DNA from: Cichorium intybus
Lineage: Eukaryota > Streptophyta > Magnoliopsida > Asterales > Asteraceae
Assembly: GCA_023525715.1 (NCBI GenBank)
Contig: CM042016.1
Coordinates: forward strand, 63,543,382 to 63,607,381
Length of the DNA: 64,000 nt
Direction: 5' to 3'
Shown here: positions 33,726 to 44,700 of the stretch, piece after piece
Position numbering within the stretch: the stretch's first letter is position 1
How the letters are laid out: the number at the start of each line of letters is the position of its first letter
The notes under the pieces: generated by a model
The model's database searches: none
What the model saw: only the letters and a program-made list of their open reading frames with translations
What the model was told of the DNA's origin: nothing
Position numbers and translations under genes: made by a program

Positions 33726-34209
33726 GCTTCGCTTCCCATCCACTTTTGGGGGTATGCCTTAGAGACTGCCGCCCACATCCTCAATCTTGTCCCAACTAAG
33801 AAGGTTGCTAAAACACCTCATGAGATGTGGACGGGGAAAGTTCCCTCGTTAGCACATATCAAAGTCTAGGGTTGTGAAGCTTTCGTTAGACGAGAGACTC
33901 ACGACAAACTCGTAGAAAGAGGCGAGAGGTGTATTTTCATTGGATACCCCAAACAGTCTTTTGGATACTTGTTCTACAGACCAAGCGAGGACGTGGTCTT
34001 TGTAGCTAGACGAGGAGTCTTTCGAGAGAGAGAGAGAGAGAGAGAGAGCTCATATTCAAACAGGACAGTGGGAGTACCATTGATCTTGAAGAAATTCTAG
34101 AACCCTCAGATAACGCAACCTTAGGAGAAACTAGCAACCAACAAGAGGAAGAAGTTCTTGTTGGTCCGACTGATATATCCTTACCTCTTAGACGTTCCGG
34201 TAGAGTTAG
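33726..34209 (+). pseudogene. B integrase C-terminal region with GA microsatellite
   Basis: The frame continues after TGA at 33723 with LPIHFWGYALETAAHILN and a stop near 33868, then GERCIFIGYPKQSFGY, a standard copia integrase tail. A (GA)n run at 34022-34047 encodes repeated Arg-Glu. The frame reaches LRRSGRVS exactly at the solo LTR insertion. Confidence 0.8.
34022..34047. repeat. (GA)n microsatellite in the B coding region
   Basis: Thirteen GA units inside the integrase tail. Frame is kept because the reading resumes as SGSTIDLEEI, a normal copia segment. Confidence 0.93.
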
Positions 34210-35191
34210 TGACACGCCTAGGTCGTCGTGCGGTCAAAAATAGTAAAATACCTCACTCACACTAGTATAGTGGTAGTCAGAGTCGATCCACAGGAGTTTG
34301 GTGGTCAAGGTAGGCAACAGATTACTAGTTGTAGTGTCACTTCTACAACCAGAGGAACTAGTTTCTAATTTTTACCAACACAACCTCAAAATCACAAAAT
34401 CCAACAAATCCAAATCAAGCATCAACTAAGCTAAGATCAAAACCAGCACTTAACCCTAATCACTTACTGAAATCAGAAATGTAACTCAAAAGTAATCAAG
34501 ATCAAATCAACACAATCACACATTCAAACATCCAAATGCATCCAAAAGCATAAAAACCATAAAAAGAGCGATTAACAATAACCGAATGATTAACTATTAA
34601 AAAATCAGATCCACAATTGTTCCAAACAGAAAACATAAATTTCCAGAACTAAGAACTACTGCTAATGGTTGTCACACACACTGACCCTAGCCAAAACTAC
34701 CAAAAATTACTAAACTACTTTGAAAATTAAAAGAGAAACATAAATACCAATTTTGGTCAACTGAAAATAGAAATTCTGAGTCAAAGAAGCCTTCGGGGTC
34801 GTTCCTATGCCGGGTCTTTGCTTTTTTTCGACCTAGAACCCTCTATTTATAGTTTTGAAAAATAAAATACCGCGTCGCGTCAATCTCCATTCTGCGTCGT
34901 GCGTGTGGCTTTCTCCCTGTTTTTGCGGCATTCGAATCTTCTCCACCGCCTCATTGCTGAGTCAGCGTGACACGCCCTTGTTCATCACCGCGGCGCGCGT
35001 GCGAATTCGACTATTTTTGTCTTTATCCTCAAACTTCTTCCTTTTTGTGCACGTTCGGCCCCTGTTTACGTTATTTCTTTCCAAACAAGCACTAACACAA
35101 AACATGAGAATATCGCAGTATATATGATATAAATTCACTAAGAATAGGGCTCAACAACGACTAAAATACTTGATATTACTAGGCGTTGTTA
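34210..35191 (-). repeat. Athila-family solo LTR (minus) in B; TSD GTTAG
   Basis: It begins TGACACGCCTAGGTCG and ends TAGGCGTTGTTA (CA mutated to TA), the reverse complement of E1/E2-type LTR ends. GTTAG lies at 34205-34209 and 35192-35196. Removing 982 bases plus one GTTAG restores B's frame. A minus-strand TATAAATAGAGG lies near 34842, and CGCGTCGCG and CGCGGCGCGCG motifs at 34871 and 34990. Confidence 0.92.
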
Positions 35192-36529
35192 GTTAGCATG
35201 CCACCCGAGGTTTATGGTTTCCATATTACTACGGATGGGGACACATTTGTCAGTGATAGGACACTGGCAAATTTGGATGAACCAGCTAACTACCAGGAAA
35301 TAGTGGCGGGACTTGAGTCTGCCAAGTGGAAAGAGGCAATGGACAGCGAGATCAAGTCCATGTATGAAAATCAAGTTTGGAACTTAGTTGACAATGTACC
35401 GGGTCGAAAGACAGTCGGGTGCAAGTGGATCTTCAAGAAGAAGACCGACATGGATGGAAAGGTACACAATTTCAAGGCATGAGTGGTTGCGAAGGGCTTT
35501 ACTCAAACCCCAGGGGTTGACTATGACGAGACCTTCTCACCAGTGGCCAAGATAAAGTCTATTAGGATTATGCTTGCCATAGCTGCATTTCATGACTATG
35601 AAATTTGGCAGATGGACGTCAAAACTGCTTTCCTTAATGGGAAGTTGACTGAGGATGTTTACATGAATCAGCCAGAGGGTTTTGTTGATGCAAAGTATCC
35701 TGATAAGATGTGTAAGCTTGAGAAATCAATCTATGGATTGAAACAAGCTTCTCGCAGCTGTAATCTTTGTTTCCATGAGAAAGTCAAAGAGTTTGGCTTC
35801 TCTAGGAGCGAGGATGAGTCCTGTGTATATGTCAAGGCTAGTGGGAGTATAGTCACTTTTCTGGTGTTGTAGCCTGTATGTTGATGACATACTGCTCATG
35901 GGAAACGACATTCCAACCTTGTAAGATGTCAAATTTGGCTTGGGAAGTGTTTCGCCATGAAAGACCTAGGAGAAGCTGCCTATATTCTCGGGATAAGAAT
36001 ATTGAGAGATAGGAAGAAGAGACTAATTGGCCTTAGTCAAAGTACATACTTGGAAAAGGTACTAAAGAGATTTTGTATGGAAAATTCCAAGAAGGGAGAG
36101 CTACCTATCCAAAGTAATGCCAAGTTGAGTAGGACTCAAAGTCCGAGTACAGACGAGGAAATAGCTGACATGAGTCGGGTACCTTATGCTTCGGCTATAG
36201 GATCAATCATGTATGCTATGATGTGTACTCGCCCTGATGTGGCCTTTGCCTTGAGCATGGTCAGTCGGTACCAGGGAAACCCTGGAAGGGCACATTGGAT
36301 AGCTATCAAGAATACACTCAGGTATCTGCGAAGGGCAAAGAACATGATGTTAGTCCTTGGTGGCAGTAATACCTTGAGAATTGAAGGATATATAGATGTC
36401 AGCTTTCAGACAGATAGAGACAATGGTCGGTCTCAGTCAGGCTGTGTATTTCTTTTGAATGGGGGAGCAGTGACTTGGAAAAGTTCCAAGAGAAGGTGGC
36501 TGATTCTACTTGCGAATCAGAGTACATAG
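35192..36529 (+). pseudogene. B reverse transcriptase
   Basis: The frame starts after the solo LTR with MPPEVYGFH and the standard copia RT entry WKEAMDSEIKSMYENQVW. A TGA at 35480 replaces the arginine in KARLVAKG. Further motifs are GVDYDETFSPVAKIKSIR, QMDVKTAFLNGKL and IYGLKQASRSC. The catalytic YVDDILLM is intact at 35877-35900 but in a shifted frame after 35865. The frame returns at 35957 (MKDLGEAAYILGI) through VGSIMYAMMCTRPD-like text and breaks near 36490. Confidence 0.9.
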
Positions 36530-36831
36530 TAGCGAGTGACGCGTCAAAGGAAGCGGGTTAGCTGAGAAACTTCATCGGTGACTTTGGAGTAGTCCCGATA
36601 CAGGAGCCCGTGGAACTATTTTGCGATAACGAAGGAGCGGTTGCTTTGATAAAAGAACCGAGAGATCATGGAAAGTTCAGGCATATCGACAGAAAGTACC
36701 ACTACATAAGACATAGAGTAGAAGAAGGTCACCTCCTTGTAAAGAGGGTATCATCAGAATATAATCCTGCAGATCCCTTGACAAAGGCTCTGAGTAGGAT
36801 TAAGAACAATCAGCATGCAAGGAGCATATGA
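36530..36831 (+). pseudogene. B RNase H C-terminal part
   Basis: From 36610 the frame reads LFCDNEGAVALIKEPRDHGK, then RHIDRKYHYIRHRVEEG and the usual NPADPLTKAL ending. The first RNase H part lies in a different frame around 36395-36530 (DVSFQTDRDNGRSQSG; ESEYIVASD). It degrades the RNA strand during reverse transcription. Confidence 0.88.
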
Positions 36832-37721
36832 TTAAGAGATGATATTAGTTTTTGTAATTAGATAGGATTTGAAACTTATAACAATATAAATGTAATTGAC
36901 TTTGGTGATATAATAATAGAGACTTATTGATGAGTATTGTTTACTGCTATTTGTCAATTGTTTATCATTGTGTTTCATTTTTGCATGTTTACTTCTTGAG
37001 TAATTTAATTATTCGAATGTCCACAGTCACTCATACTTTTAGGGAGTAAGTATGAACGAAGGCTGTCATGAATTGGTTTGTAGATTGTCTAATGAGTTAG
37101 ACATAGCAATAAGATTGCTACAACATTCATGAGTACTTGGAAATAGAGATTTGAGTATTGGATAAACCCACGCTCAATAGATTGCTTCATGGATTACATC
37201 ACGAGCAATGTTGAGACGATAATATTTTTTGATCTTTAAGTAGAGACATATGAGTTATGTTTTACCAGGCGGTTGTTCATTGACAGTGCGAAAAGGCATC
37301 GATAACGCGATGTTATAAAACGTATTGTTGTGAGTAATTTGACTGGTAAAAGACATAAGTATATGAGTCAAAGCTTATTCGTCCCTTGATCCTGTCGGGA
37401 AACAAATATCTGTAGGCCTCTCGATGAATTTGAAGTTGACTGAAAGGGTTGGCCAACCAGGACTAAATTGATATGGTCAATTAGTAGTCTTAAAGTAATA
37501 TGCAAATCATAAATTGGGAAAACAGAGAATCAGACCAGGAGTGATCTTAATCCATGTCTTGAGTCTGAAAATATCTTGTTGGATGGAGGATCATCTGATC
37601 ACTTATCTATGGACAGAACTGACTGGGTCAGAGTTCGGCAGAAGTTTCAAGGAAGCTACAGTTGCTAATTAATTAGAGGTTAAATTGGTAATTGTAGTCA
37701 TAGACTTATCCAAGTGGAAGA
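36832..37721 (+). other. B 3' untranslated region, shared with element D
   Basis: It has no ORF, yet is similar over most of its length to the reverse complement of 52796-53520 in D (for example GTCATGAATTGGTTTGTAGA and GCTTCATGGATTACATCACG). A non-coding region conserved between a pol-bearing and a pol-less element suggests cis signals or recent common origin. Confidence 0.75.
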
Positions 37722-37732
37722 CTGTTGGATTA
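37722..37732 (+). other. Polypurine tract of B
   Basis: AAGTGGAAGAC directly before the 3' LTR. D has AAGTAGGAGAC in the same place. Confidence 0.8.
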
Positions 37733-38491
37733 GGTGTCTAAGCCATGACTAATAATTAGTATTTACCTAATTAACAGTAGCATAGTCCATTTGGGTTGCC
37801 CTCATAGCAAGAGGTTTGGTAGAAAGTTCAATAGAGAGAAAGATTGATTTATTATGTGATTAATAAATCAATATAAATTAAATAAATAGTTTATTAATAT
37901 ATTAAAGTGATAATATATTAATTAGAAATTATATTAATTAGTTAGAAATTAATCTGGAATTAATTGGAATTAATTTGGCGATTAATTTAATTAATTAAAG
38001 GTGCAGGGACTGAAACTGTAATTATTCAATAGTTGAGTAAGTGGCAGTGTGAGTGAGTATGATGACCAGTGAATTCTATATATAGATATAGATAGATTTC
38101 GATTTATAAATATATATAAGAGATAATTATAGTTTGAATTATTAAGATAAAGGTTTATCTTAATTTGAATTCAAAAAGGCTTATCTGTAAAGGTTATCAG
38201 GTCATCTGCAGGGAGCCCTGGAGACCAAAAAGTCTGCTCTATATACCTGTACTCTCTCTGGAATTTTCAAGCCTGCCTTCTGCTGCTGGGTGTGACTTCA
38301 TTTGAGGCAAGATAATTTTGTTGCTTTGCTTCCAAGAAATTCTAAAAGGTTAGTTTTTCTGAATTTTATTCTTTAGTAATTTTTGTTGGCCTTTTAGGAA
38401 TTAGTTATATGTTCAATTAGAAGAAAAGAAGATCCTCATAGGTTGCATGTGAACTTAGGTTTTAGTTCATTGATTTGCAGAAAACCTTTCA
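37733..38491 (+). repeat. 3' LTR of B
   Basis: 759 bases, TGTTGGATTAGG to CTTTCA. It has no AT array or MITE, so it shows the state before those changes in the 5' LTR. Confidence 0.92.
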
Positions 38492-38496
38492 CCTTG

Positions 38497-38850
38497 AAGC
38501 TAGAAAAACCCTCCCCTGGCACCTCATACAATTCACAATCTTCAGTAGACAGTTCTCTAGAGTTTTTCTCTCCTCTCTCTATAGTCTTCCTTCTTGCTAG
38601 CTTGGGTGTGAGCCATTAGAGGCACGACAATTATGGTGCTTGCTTCCAAGAGATCTACAATTGAAGGAATATTGTTATTTACTACAATAAGGTATGTAAT
38701 CCTAAACCCTTTTCTTTAGTATTTCGAAAATTGCCTAGGGTTTCTTATTCGATGTTCTTAGTTATAGGTTCAATAGTGAAAACATAGATCCTTTAGGTTG
38801 CATGTGAACTTTAGGGTTTTAAGTTTATTTGTTTTACCTAAATCCTAACA
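38497..38850 (+). repeat. LTR of copia A, right part
   Basis: It continues from AAGCTAGAAAAACCC to AAATCCTAACA. The TSD copy CCTTG sits at 38492-38496. The T/C-rich stretch TCTCTCCTCTCTCTATAG lies at 38566-38583. Confidence 0.8.
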
Positions 38851-38851
38851 G

Positions 38852-38863
38852 TGGTATCAGAGC
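38852..38863 (+). other. Primer-binding site of copia A
   Basis: TGGTATCAGAGC, tRNA-iMet type, lies one base after the LTR end. Confidence 0.9.
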
Positions 38864-39471
38864 TAATTTGTTTTCTATTGAATAACTATAATAGTAGAAA
38901 TTGATCAATTGGGGTTTATAGAAATTAAACCATAAAAGCCAAGAATTTTGACTAGGGTTAGGGTTTTGAAACCCTAGCCTCCTCCCCATGATTTTCGAAT
39001 AAAAGGCTAGCGTTTTATGGTTTTCTAATTTTGGTAATTATTATCTTACTTGCCTAAAAAGAAATAATTAAAATTGGATAACTCTTATACCCTTATTTTC
39101 GAAAATTAGAAGGTTAGGGTTAGGATTAAATTATTTGATTAATTTAATTAGTTAATCTTATTTGATTTAATTATTTAAATAATTGTTAATTAAAAGATTA
39201 ATATTAAATCATTTTTGGTTTGATTTTAAATTTAAATTAATTGCTTAATTTTCGAAATTTAAAATAAATAAACCTAGTATTTTAAAAGGTTTAAAATACA
39301 CATTATATTATTATTAATTGTTAATATTTTATATGTATAAGAATCAGTCAGTCAAATCGTTAGTATGTCTCATTCACGAAGCTGGTCTATAAAGGTATAA
39401 GGAAATTGTTTATAAAATGGTAGTTGAATGGGTGTCCACTCTCACCCACCGCTTCCTTGATTAGTAGAGGG
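38864..39471 (+). other. Leader of copia A, non-coding
   Basis: AT-rich with TTAATTTAATTAGTTAATC, ending in the conserved block CTCATTCACGAAGCTGGTCT at about 39370. It is cut at 39471 by copia C. No gene. Confidence 0.7.
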
Positions 39472-39825
39472 TGTTGGGCTGATCAGTATCAGCTCATGAA
39501 TCTGATGTTGTCAAAGAGGATCACACGCTGCATGGCTATTTCAGTGTCAGACCATCAGCTGCAGCATGACATGTTTATCTTTTGTAATTATGTTGTTTCC
39601 TTGGAATTATCTAGTTTCATTAGATAAGTTTGTTATAGTTTGGAGTTATCTCTGATTTGTAGGTATACTCCATATACGTAGAAACCACCCTAGTATAAAT
39701 GTAGCGGCTAGAATTATTGTAACATCGCCGATATTATTATTCAAAGATCTCTATGTGAGATCAATATCATTTTCTGTGTGAATCCCTTGTGTTCTTGTGT
39801 GATCGATCGTCCTTAAGTTCTAACA
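39472..39825 (+). repeat. 5' LTR of copia C
   Basis: TGTTGGGCTGATCAG to TTCTAACA, 354 bases, followed by a PBS. It is a different family from A, B and D. Confidence 0.85.
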
Positions 39826-39827
39826 AC

Positions 39828-39839
39828 TAGTATCAGAGC
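39828..39839 (+). other. Primer-binding site of C
   Basis: TAGTATCAGAGC, a tRNA-iMet site with one G-to-A change at its second base. Confidence 0.8.
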
Positions 39840-39840
39840 A

Positions 39841-39936
39841 GGTTCTCCTCATCACACAAAAATGTCTACCTTTTTCTCATCCAGAGGAGGTTCTCCTCAT
39901 CACACAAAAATGTCTACCTTTTTCTCATCCACCTCT
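39841..39936 (+). repeat. 48-bp tandem duplication at C's gag start
   Basis: GGTTCTCCTCATCACACAAA and the following start codon and MSTFFSS codons occur twice, 48 bases apart. Either ATG keeps the frame. The second copy is probably the original start. Confidence 0.9.
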
Positions 39937-40536
39937 GGAAACAATATCCCTTCGTTCGACTCCAACAACTTCGCCATGTGGAAGAGAAAAGCTCTTATGG
40001 TTCTCGATACCATGGACTACCACATGCCTAACGTTCTCAAGAATGGTCCATACGTTCCCACCTTTGTTGTCACCAAAGATGGTGTCCCTGATGAGAAAAA
40101 GAATACACCGCTTCACGAGGTCACGGATGAAGATAAGAGACTAGTCAATCTTGACATCTGTGCCAGAGCTGCTATCGGTAACTCCATTCCTTATGAGATC
40201 TATCATTTAGTTCAAAACTGTGTTTCAGCAAAGGAGATGTTGAGTACGCTCACAGTTGCCTTCGAAGGCACTGCTGAAGTGAGAGCTGCTCAGGAAAACT
40301 CACTCAATCGCAAGTATGAGCACTTCTTCGCCTACAAAAACGAGACCATCACCCAAACCTTGAACCGTTTCAACTACCCGGTGAATGACATGAGGATATT
40401 TAATATTCTCAAACTTGACTCGGTTCTTGTTCTCAAGTTTCTTGATTCCCTTGATGAAGAGTGGGAACATCACGTTGATGTTCTTAAAAATAGTGAGAAA
40501 ATCCACACTATGGACTGGAAACCTGAGAAGCTATGA
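39862..40536 (+). pseudogene. C gag, N-terminal part
   Basis: The frame is open for 224 codons: NIPSFDSNNFAMWKRKALMV, then NCVSAKEMLSTLTVAFEGT, NRKYEHFFAYKNETITQT and KFLDSLDEEWEHHV, all standard for a copia gag (UBN2-type). It ends in KIHTMDWKPEKL where a solo LTR is inserted. The downstream half resumes at 43466. Confidence 0.9.
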
Positions 40537-41639
40537 TGTAATGCCCAGTTTTTCAAATTTAGGATACACCAATAATTAAATCAAACATAAGTATTATAGT
40601 AGTGTAACCCCCAAAGATGAGTAACAAGTTCTACAAGATTCTATCAAAAGTGTAGTTTAAGTGTTAACTTATGTACAAACAAGTTTCATACTAGTTTACT
40701 CAAAAACCGGGTTATACAAAAAATAGTCCAACATAAGGAAATAAACAAGTCCAAGTCTGCATCAGCTAAACCTCAGTGATGTGCTTGCCACGATCAGCAT
40801 TACCAGAACCTAACACAAACCACATTAACAAATAATTTATGAGCTTCAATAGCTCAGTGAGTAATTACGGATTAATTTGATTATATTATCCAACATTTCG
40901 TTTAAGTAGATCTCAAATGACTATTTCAGTCATTAGTGTATCACACACACTATTACTCTTTAATTCAATAACTCAAACTTGGTTTTACTCAACCAATCCA
41001 ACATAGCATATTTTTGATCTACAACAAACATTACAACAATACATAATTCATCTAATAAATAACTACTCACCTGAGGTTGAGTCGATATGTGGAACTCCTG
41101 AACCTCGTGTGTGATCCTGTCTAGCTTTAGCTGTAACACAACAGCTTAATTTCAATACTCAACTTCAAGAATAAAATCAAATTATACTCAATATTCATAA
41201 CAATCAGCATTTGGACTCATAGAAAAGAGTTGTAACCAAAAGATAGCAATACTATCCTAGTTATAGCTTCCAACTCTACAATTTCGACTCATACAACCTT
41301 AGAAACACAACAACAACATCTACTAGTTAGGGTCTAAGATTAGAACCCTCCTATACTCACAAATTCAGATAATTTCACTCTAACACTTGTTAGCCACGAG
41401 TGGTTCATTACCACCACCTGTAACCTTCACAATTCAAACAAAAGCACCATCAAATTGAAGTCAAAATTAAAGGAAGTTACCTCTTAAACGCAAAGTATCA
41501 ATCCCTAGCTTCAATTCGTGAACTATAGGCTTTAATCTCGACTTTAGGGGTTTAGATTTGAGTTTCTAGGGTTTTGAAAGGTTTTGTTCGAAATGAATTT
41601 GACACAAATGAAAGAAAACCCGCACATTAAAAACAGGTT

Positions 41640-43335
41640 TGTGCATGCCACACGACCCGTGTGGGCTCACACGACCCGTGTGAGACCCCCATCTTGTACT
41701 TATGCAGACTCACACGACCCGGGTAGTGTAATACCGTATTATTAATTTATATAGATTTTGTGATAATCTTAGTGTAATTAAGATTAAATAGGTTTCTATA
41801 TAAGTTAGGATGGTTAAACCCTAATTGAGTAAAGTTTGGACTTGTAAAATGTCAAATCAGAGCTACACGGGTCCTGTATAGCCACACGGGTCGTGTAGAA
41901 AGGCTTAAGAACCAAACAGTACCCTCTTTCAGGTCTACACGGGTCGTGTAGCTCTTGTTCAAAAATTACCGAAGCGAGTTTGGGCCTCACACGTGTCGTG
42001 TGAGGCTACACGGGTCGTGTGAGTCTGTACATGTTCAAGATAGCTTGCTATAGGTCTCACACGGGTCGTGTGAGCCTACACGGGTCGTGTCGTGCACAGG
42101 ACTATTTTAAAGTGCGGGTTTTCTTTCATTTGGGTCATTTCCAATTCGACCAAAACCCTAGAAATCGATTCCTAAGCCTTCTAAGTCGAGATTTGAGCCT
42201 ATCTTTCACGAATTGAAGCTAGAGATTAGTTCCTTGAGAATGAAAGGTAATCCTCTTTTATTTTTATCTTGTTTTGATGGTTGAATCATTGGAATTGAGA
42301 TGGTTCCTCGTGGTTTTGATGAACCACCTGCAACTAGCATGAATTAGAGTGAGTTTACTTGGAATTATGTGTATAAGGGAGTTCTAATTCGAGCCCTAAG
42401 CTAGTGAAGTGTTTGTATTATGTTCCTAGGGTTATATGAGTTAAATTTGTGATATTGGAAGTTACAATTAGGATAGTATTGCTATATTTTGATTGTAACC
42501 CTCTCTTATGATTCAAATTCTTGATTGTTATTGATATTGAGTATGATTGAGATTGTTGAATATTGAGTTTGACCCGAGATATTGTGATACAGCTAAGGCT
42601 AGACAGGAGCACGACACACGTGGTTCAGGAGTTCCACAGAGTAACCCGACAACAGGTGAGTAGTTATTTATTAGATGATTATGCCTTATTATGATATTGT
42701 TTACAGATAAGAAGTGATCTATGTTTTGATTTGGTTGAGTATAACCAAATTTTGAGTATATTGAATAAAGAGTTATAGTGTGTATATCACACTCGGGACT
42801 GAGATAGTCCATTGAGCTTGGTTAAAATAAGATAATTGATGATACAAACCAATTAACCTTAAATTACTCACTGAGCTTTCATAGCTCATAAATTGTTTGT
42901 TATTGTTTTTTGTGTTAGGATTTGGTAGTGGCGATCGGGGGAAGCGTGTCTCAGAGGGATAGCTGGACTTGGATATGGACTTGGACTTAGTTGTTGTTTT
43001 GAAATATGTAATTTAACCCGGTTTTTGAATGACAGTTGTAAATAGCTTAAGACTTAAACAATGTTTTTGGTAACAGCTTTGTATTACTTGTTTCTTAAAT
43101 TGAGTTACACCCTTTAATGTTGTTCTAATGTGACAAAATTAAGGTGTAATTCATTTTTGAGAAACCAGGCGTTACAGGTAGCCTCACACGACCCGTGTGA
43201 GTTCCAACTTAGCTTTCGGTATGCTTTATGAAGAAATGCTACACGACCCTTGTAGGCCTGAAAAGGCTTACTGCATGCTTTGTGAACAAATGCTACACGA
43301 CCCGTGTGACCATACACGACCCGTGTAGCCTGCTT
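41640..43335. repeat. Dispersed CACACGACCCGTGTG palindromes in the two solo LTRs
   Basis: Roughly fourteen copies or near-copies of CACACGACCCGTGTG (six-base arms around ACC or GGT) lie at about 41650-41720, 41862-42090 and 43185-43325, often in pairs. They occur on both inserted copies, so they predate the nesting. Confidence 0.85.
41726..43180 (+). repeat. Inner solo LTR of the same family, inverted; TSD GGTAG
   Basis: Starts TGTAATACCGTATTATTAA and ends AACCAGGCGTTACA. GGTAG occurs at 41721-41725 and 43181-43185. Length is about 1455 bases. Compared with the outer copy, the same landmarks appear in reverse order: GCGGGTTTTCTTTCATTTG at about 42114 (reverse at 41610-41630) and ATTACTCACTGAGCTTTCAT at 42865 (reverse at about 40845-40865). 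No coding region. Confidence 0.85.
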
Positions 43336-43465
43336 TGGCATATTTCAAATCCAAACTTTACGCAATTGGGTTTTTAACTATCCTAACTCATATGGAAACT
43401 TATTCAATCTTAATTACACTAAAATTAACACAAAAATCTCTTTAATTTAATAATACGGTATTACA

Positions 43466-44700
43466 TATAAGGAAATAAAGGCTCAACGAAAGGAAATCAG
43501 GAGAGATAGTTAGCATGAAAGATTTGTTGCCCTCTTCTCTAAGAATAAAGACATCGATGACGCTGATGCTGATGCTGCTGAAGAATCAGATGCTGATGAT
43601 GATGAATACAAGCATCTGGCTTAACTTGCCTCTCAAGCAGCACTGGATGTAAAGCAATTCAATCAGTACAAGGACAACAAGAAAAGTGGTTTTCAGAGAA
43701 ACTATGGTGTCCCCAAGCCCAACTTCTCTAACTTCAAGAAGTCTGTAAGCGACAACCCCAAATTTGCAAGTGTTGACAAGAAGAACGATCGGAAGTGCTT
43801 CAACTGTGGAAGCACTGAGCACTTTGCAAAAGACTGTAAGCAGAAGAAGAATGACTCCAAAGATGAGTCATATGAGACAAATTACAAACGTCTGGTGGCA
43901 TCTCTAAAAAGTCAAAACTTGGGTTCTAAAGTCTTGGTTGCTAAAGAAGAAAAATAGAAGTAGGAGAAAGAGGCTGATTCCTTTGATGATGAAAATCAGA
44001 ATGTGTGTTTGATGGTTGTCACTGAAGAAACCACTAAAGAGTCCAACAGCAGCACCAACACTTTGATGCTGATATGTCTCGTGAGACTCATGAAAGTTTA
44101 GCTAATGACAAGAACTCCTCTTCAGTGTCTCAGTTTAAAAATTTTGTCAATTATTCAGTCAATAAAAAAATCAAAACTTTTTAGTATTTGTGTCTTTGCA
44201 TTCAAAACTATAATCATAAAAACATCAACTGAATCAAGAAAACAAATGCTTGGAGAATGAACTTAAACAAAAAGATCTTGTAATTTCAAAACTAAAACTC
44301 GAGTGTCTTGATCTCATCCTGTCGAATAAACTTATGTTCAATGAAAAACAACTTGTAGAAAATGAAAATCCAAACGAATTTAGTTGATCATTAAAAACTG
44401 GATTCAATCTCATAAAAAGCTTTCAAAACTTATAAATGATCAAATCTCTTTTCAAGCTGCCAAGATTCTTGGTGGAGATTTTGAATCAGCTGTGAACATT
44501 TTCAAACAAACTGAAACTGAACCAACTTTTCCCTCAAAAGAAGAACTGGTTCATGAGTTCAAAAAAAATTCGTTGCCCTTGGATTTCAAAAGAAAAACAT
44601 CCTCATTGATAAATATTGCAGTATCGGTGAACAGGGTGACATCAACGAAAAAACCAAGATCAGTGCCATTGATTCCTCTGTGAAAGGTTTTGAACAAGAG
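43466..44700 (+). pseudogene. C gag, C-terminal part with zinc knuckle
   Basis: It resumes with KEIKAQRKEIRRDS and, after a stop, FVALFSKNKD and an Asp/Ala-rich stretch. The CCHC knuckle CFNCGSTEHFAKDC lies at about 43799-43840. Further on the frame is broken by many stops. A separate 99-codon frame at 44384 (FPSKEELVHEFKK) belongs to the same poorly conserved linker. Confidence 0.8.

Larger units (their letters stand above)
40537..43465 (-). repeat. Outer solo LTR in C gag, split by an inverted sister copy
   Basis: The left part 40537-41725 (starts TGTAATGCCCAG) and right part 43181-43465 (ends GGTATTACA) together match the reverse complement of the inner copy 41726-43180. Flanking pentamers are TATGA (40532-40536) and TATAA (43466-43470), one mismatch. 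Gag text stops before it and resumes after it. I infer a gypsy-like LTR. Strand is relative to the inner copy. Confidence 0.75.

Noticed and set aside
40537..43465. Fold-back or Mutator-like transposon with ~280-base terminal inverted repeats
   Set aside because: The block order and the GGTAG and TATGA/TATAA pentamers fit two nested solo LTRs of one family in opposite orientation better.
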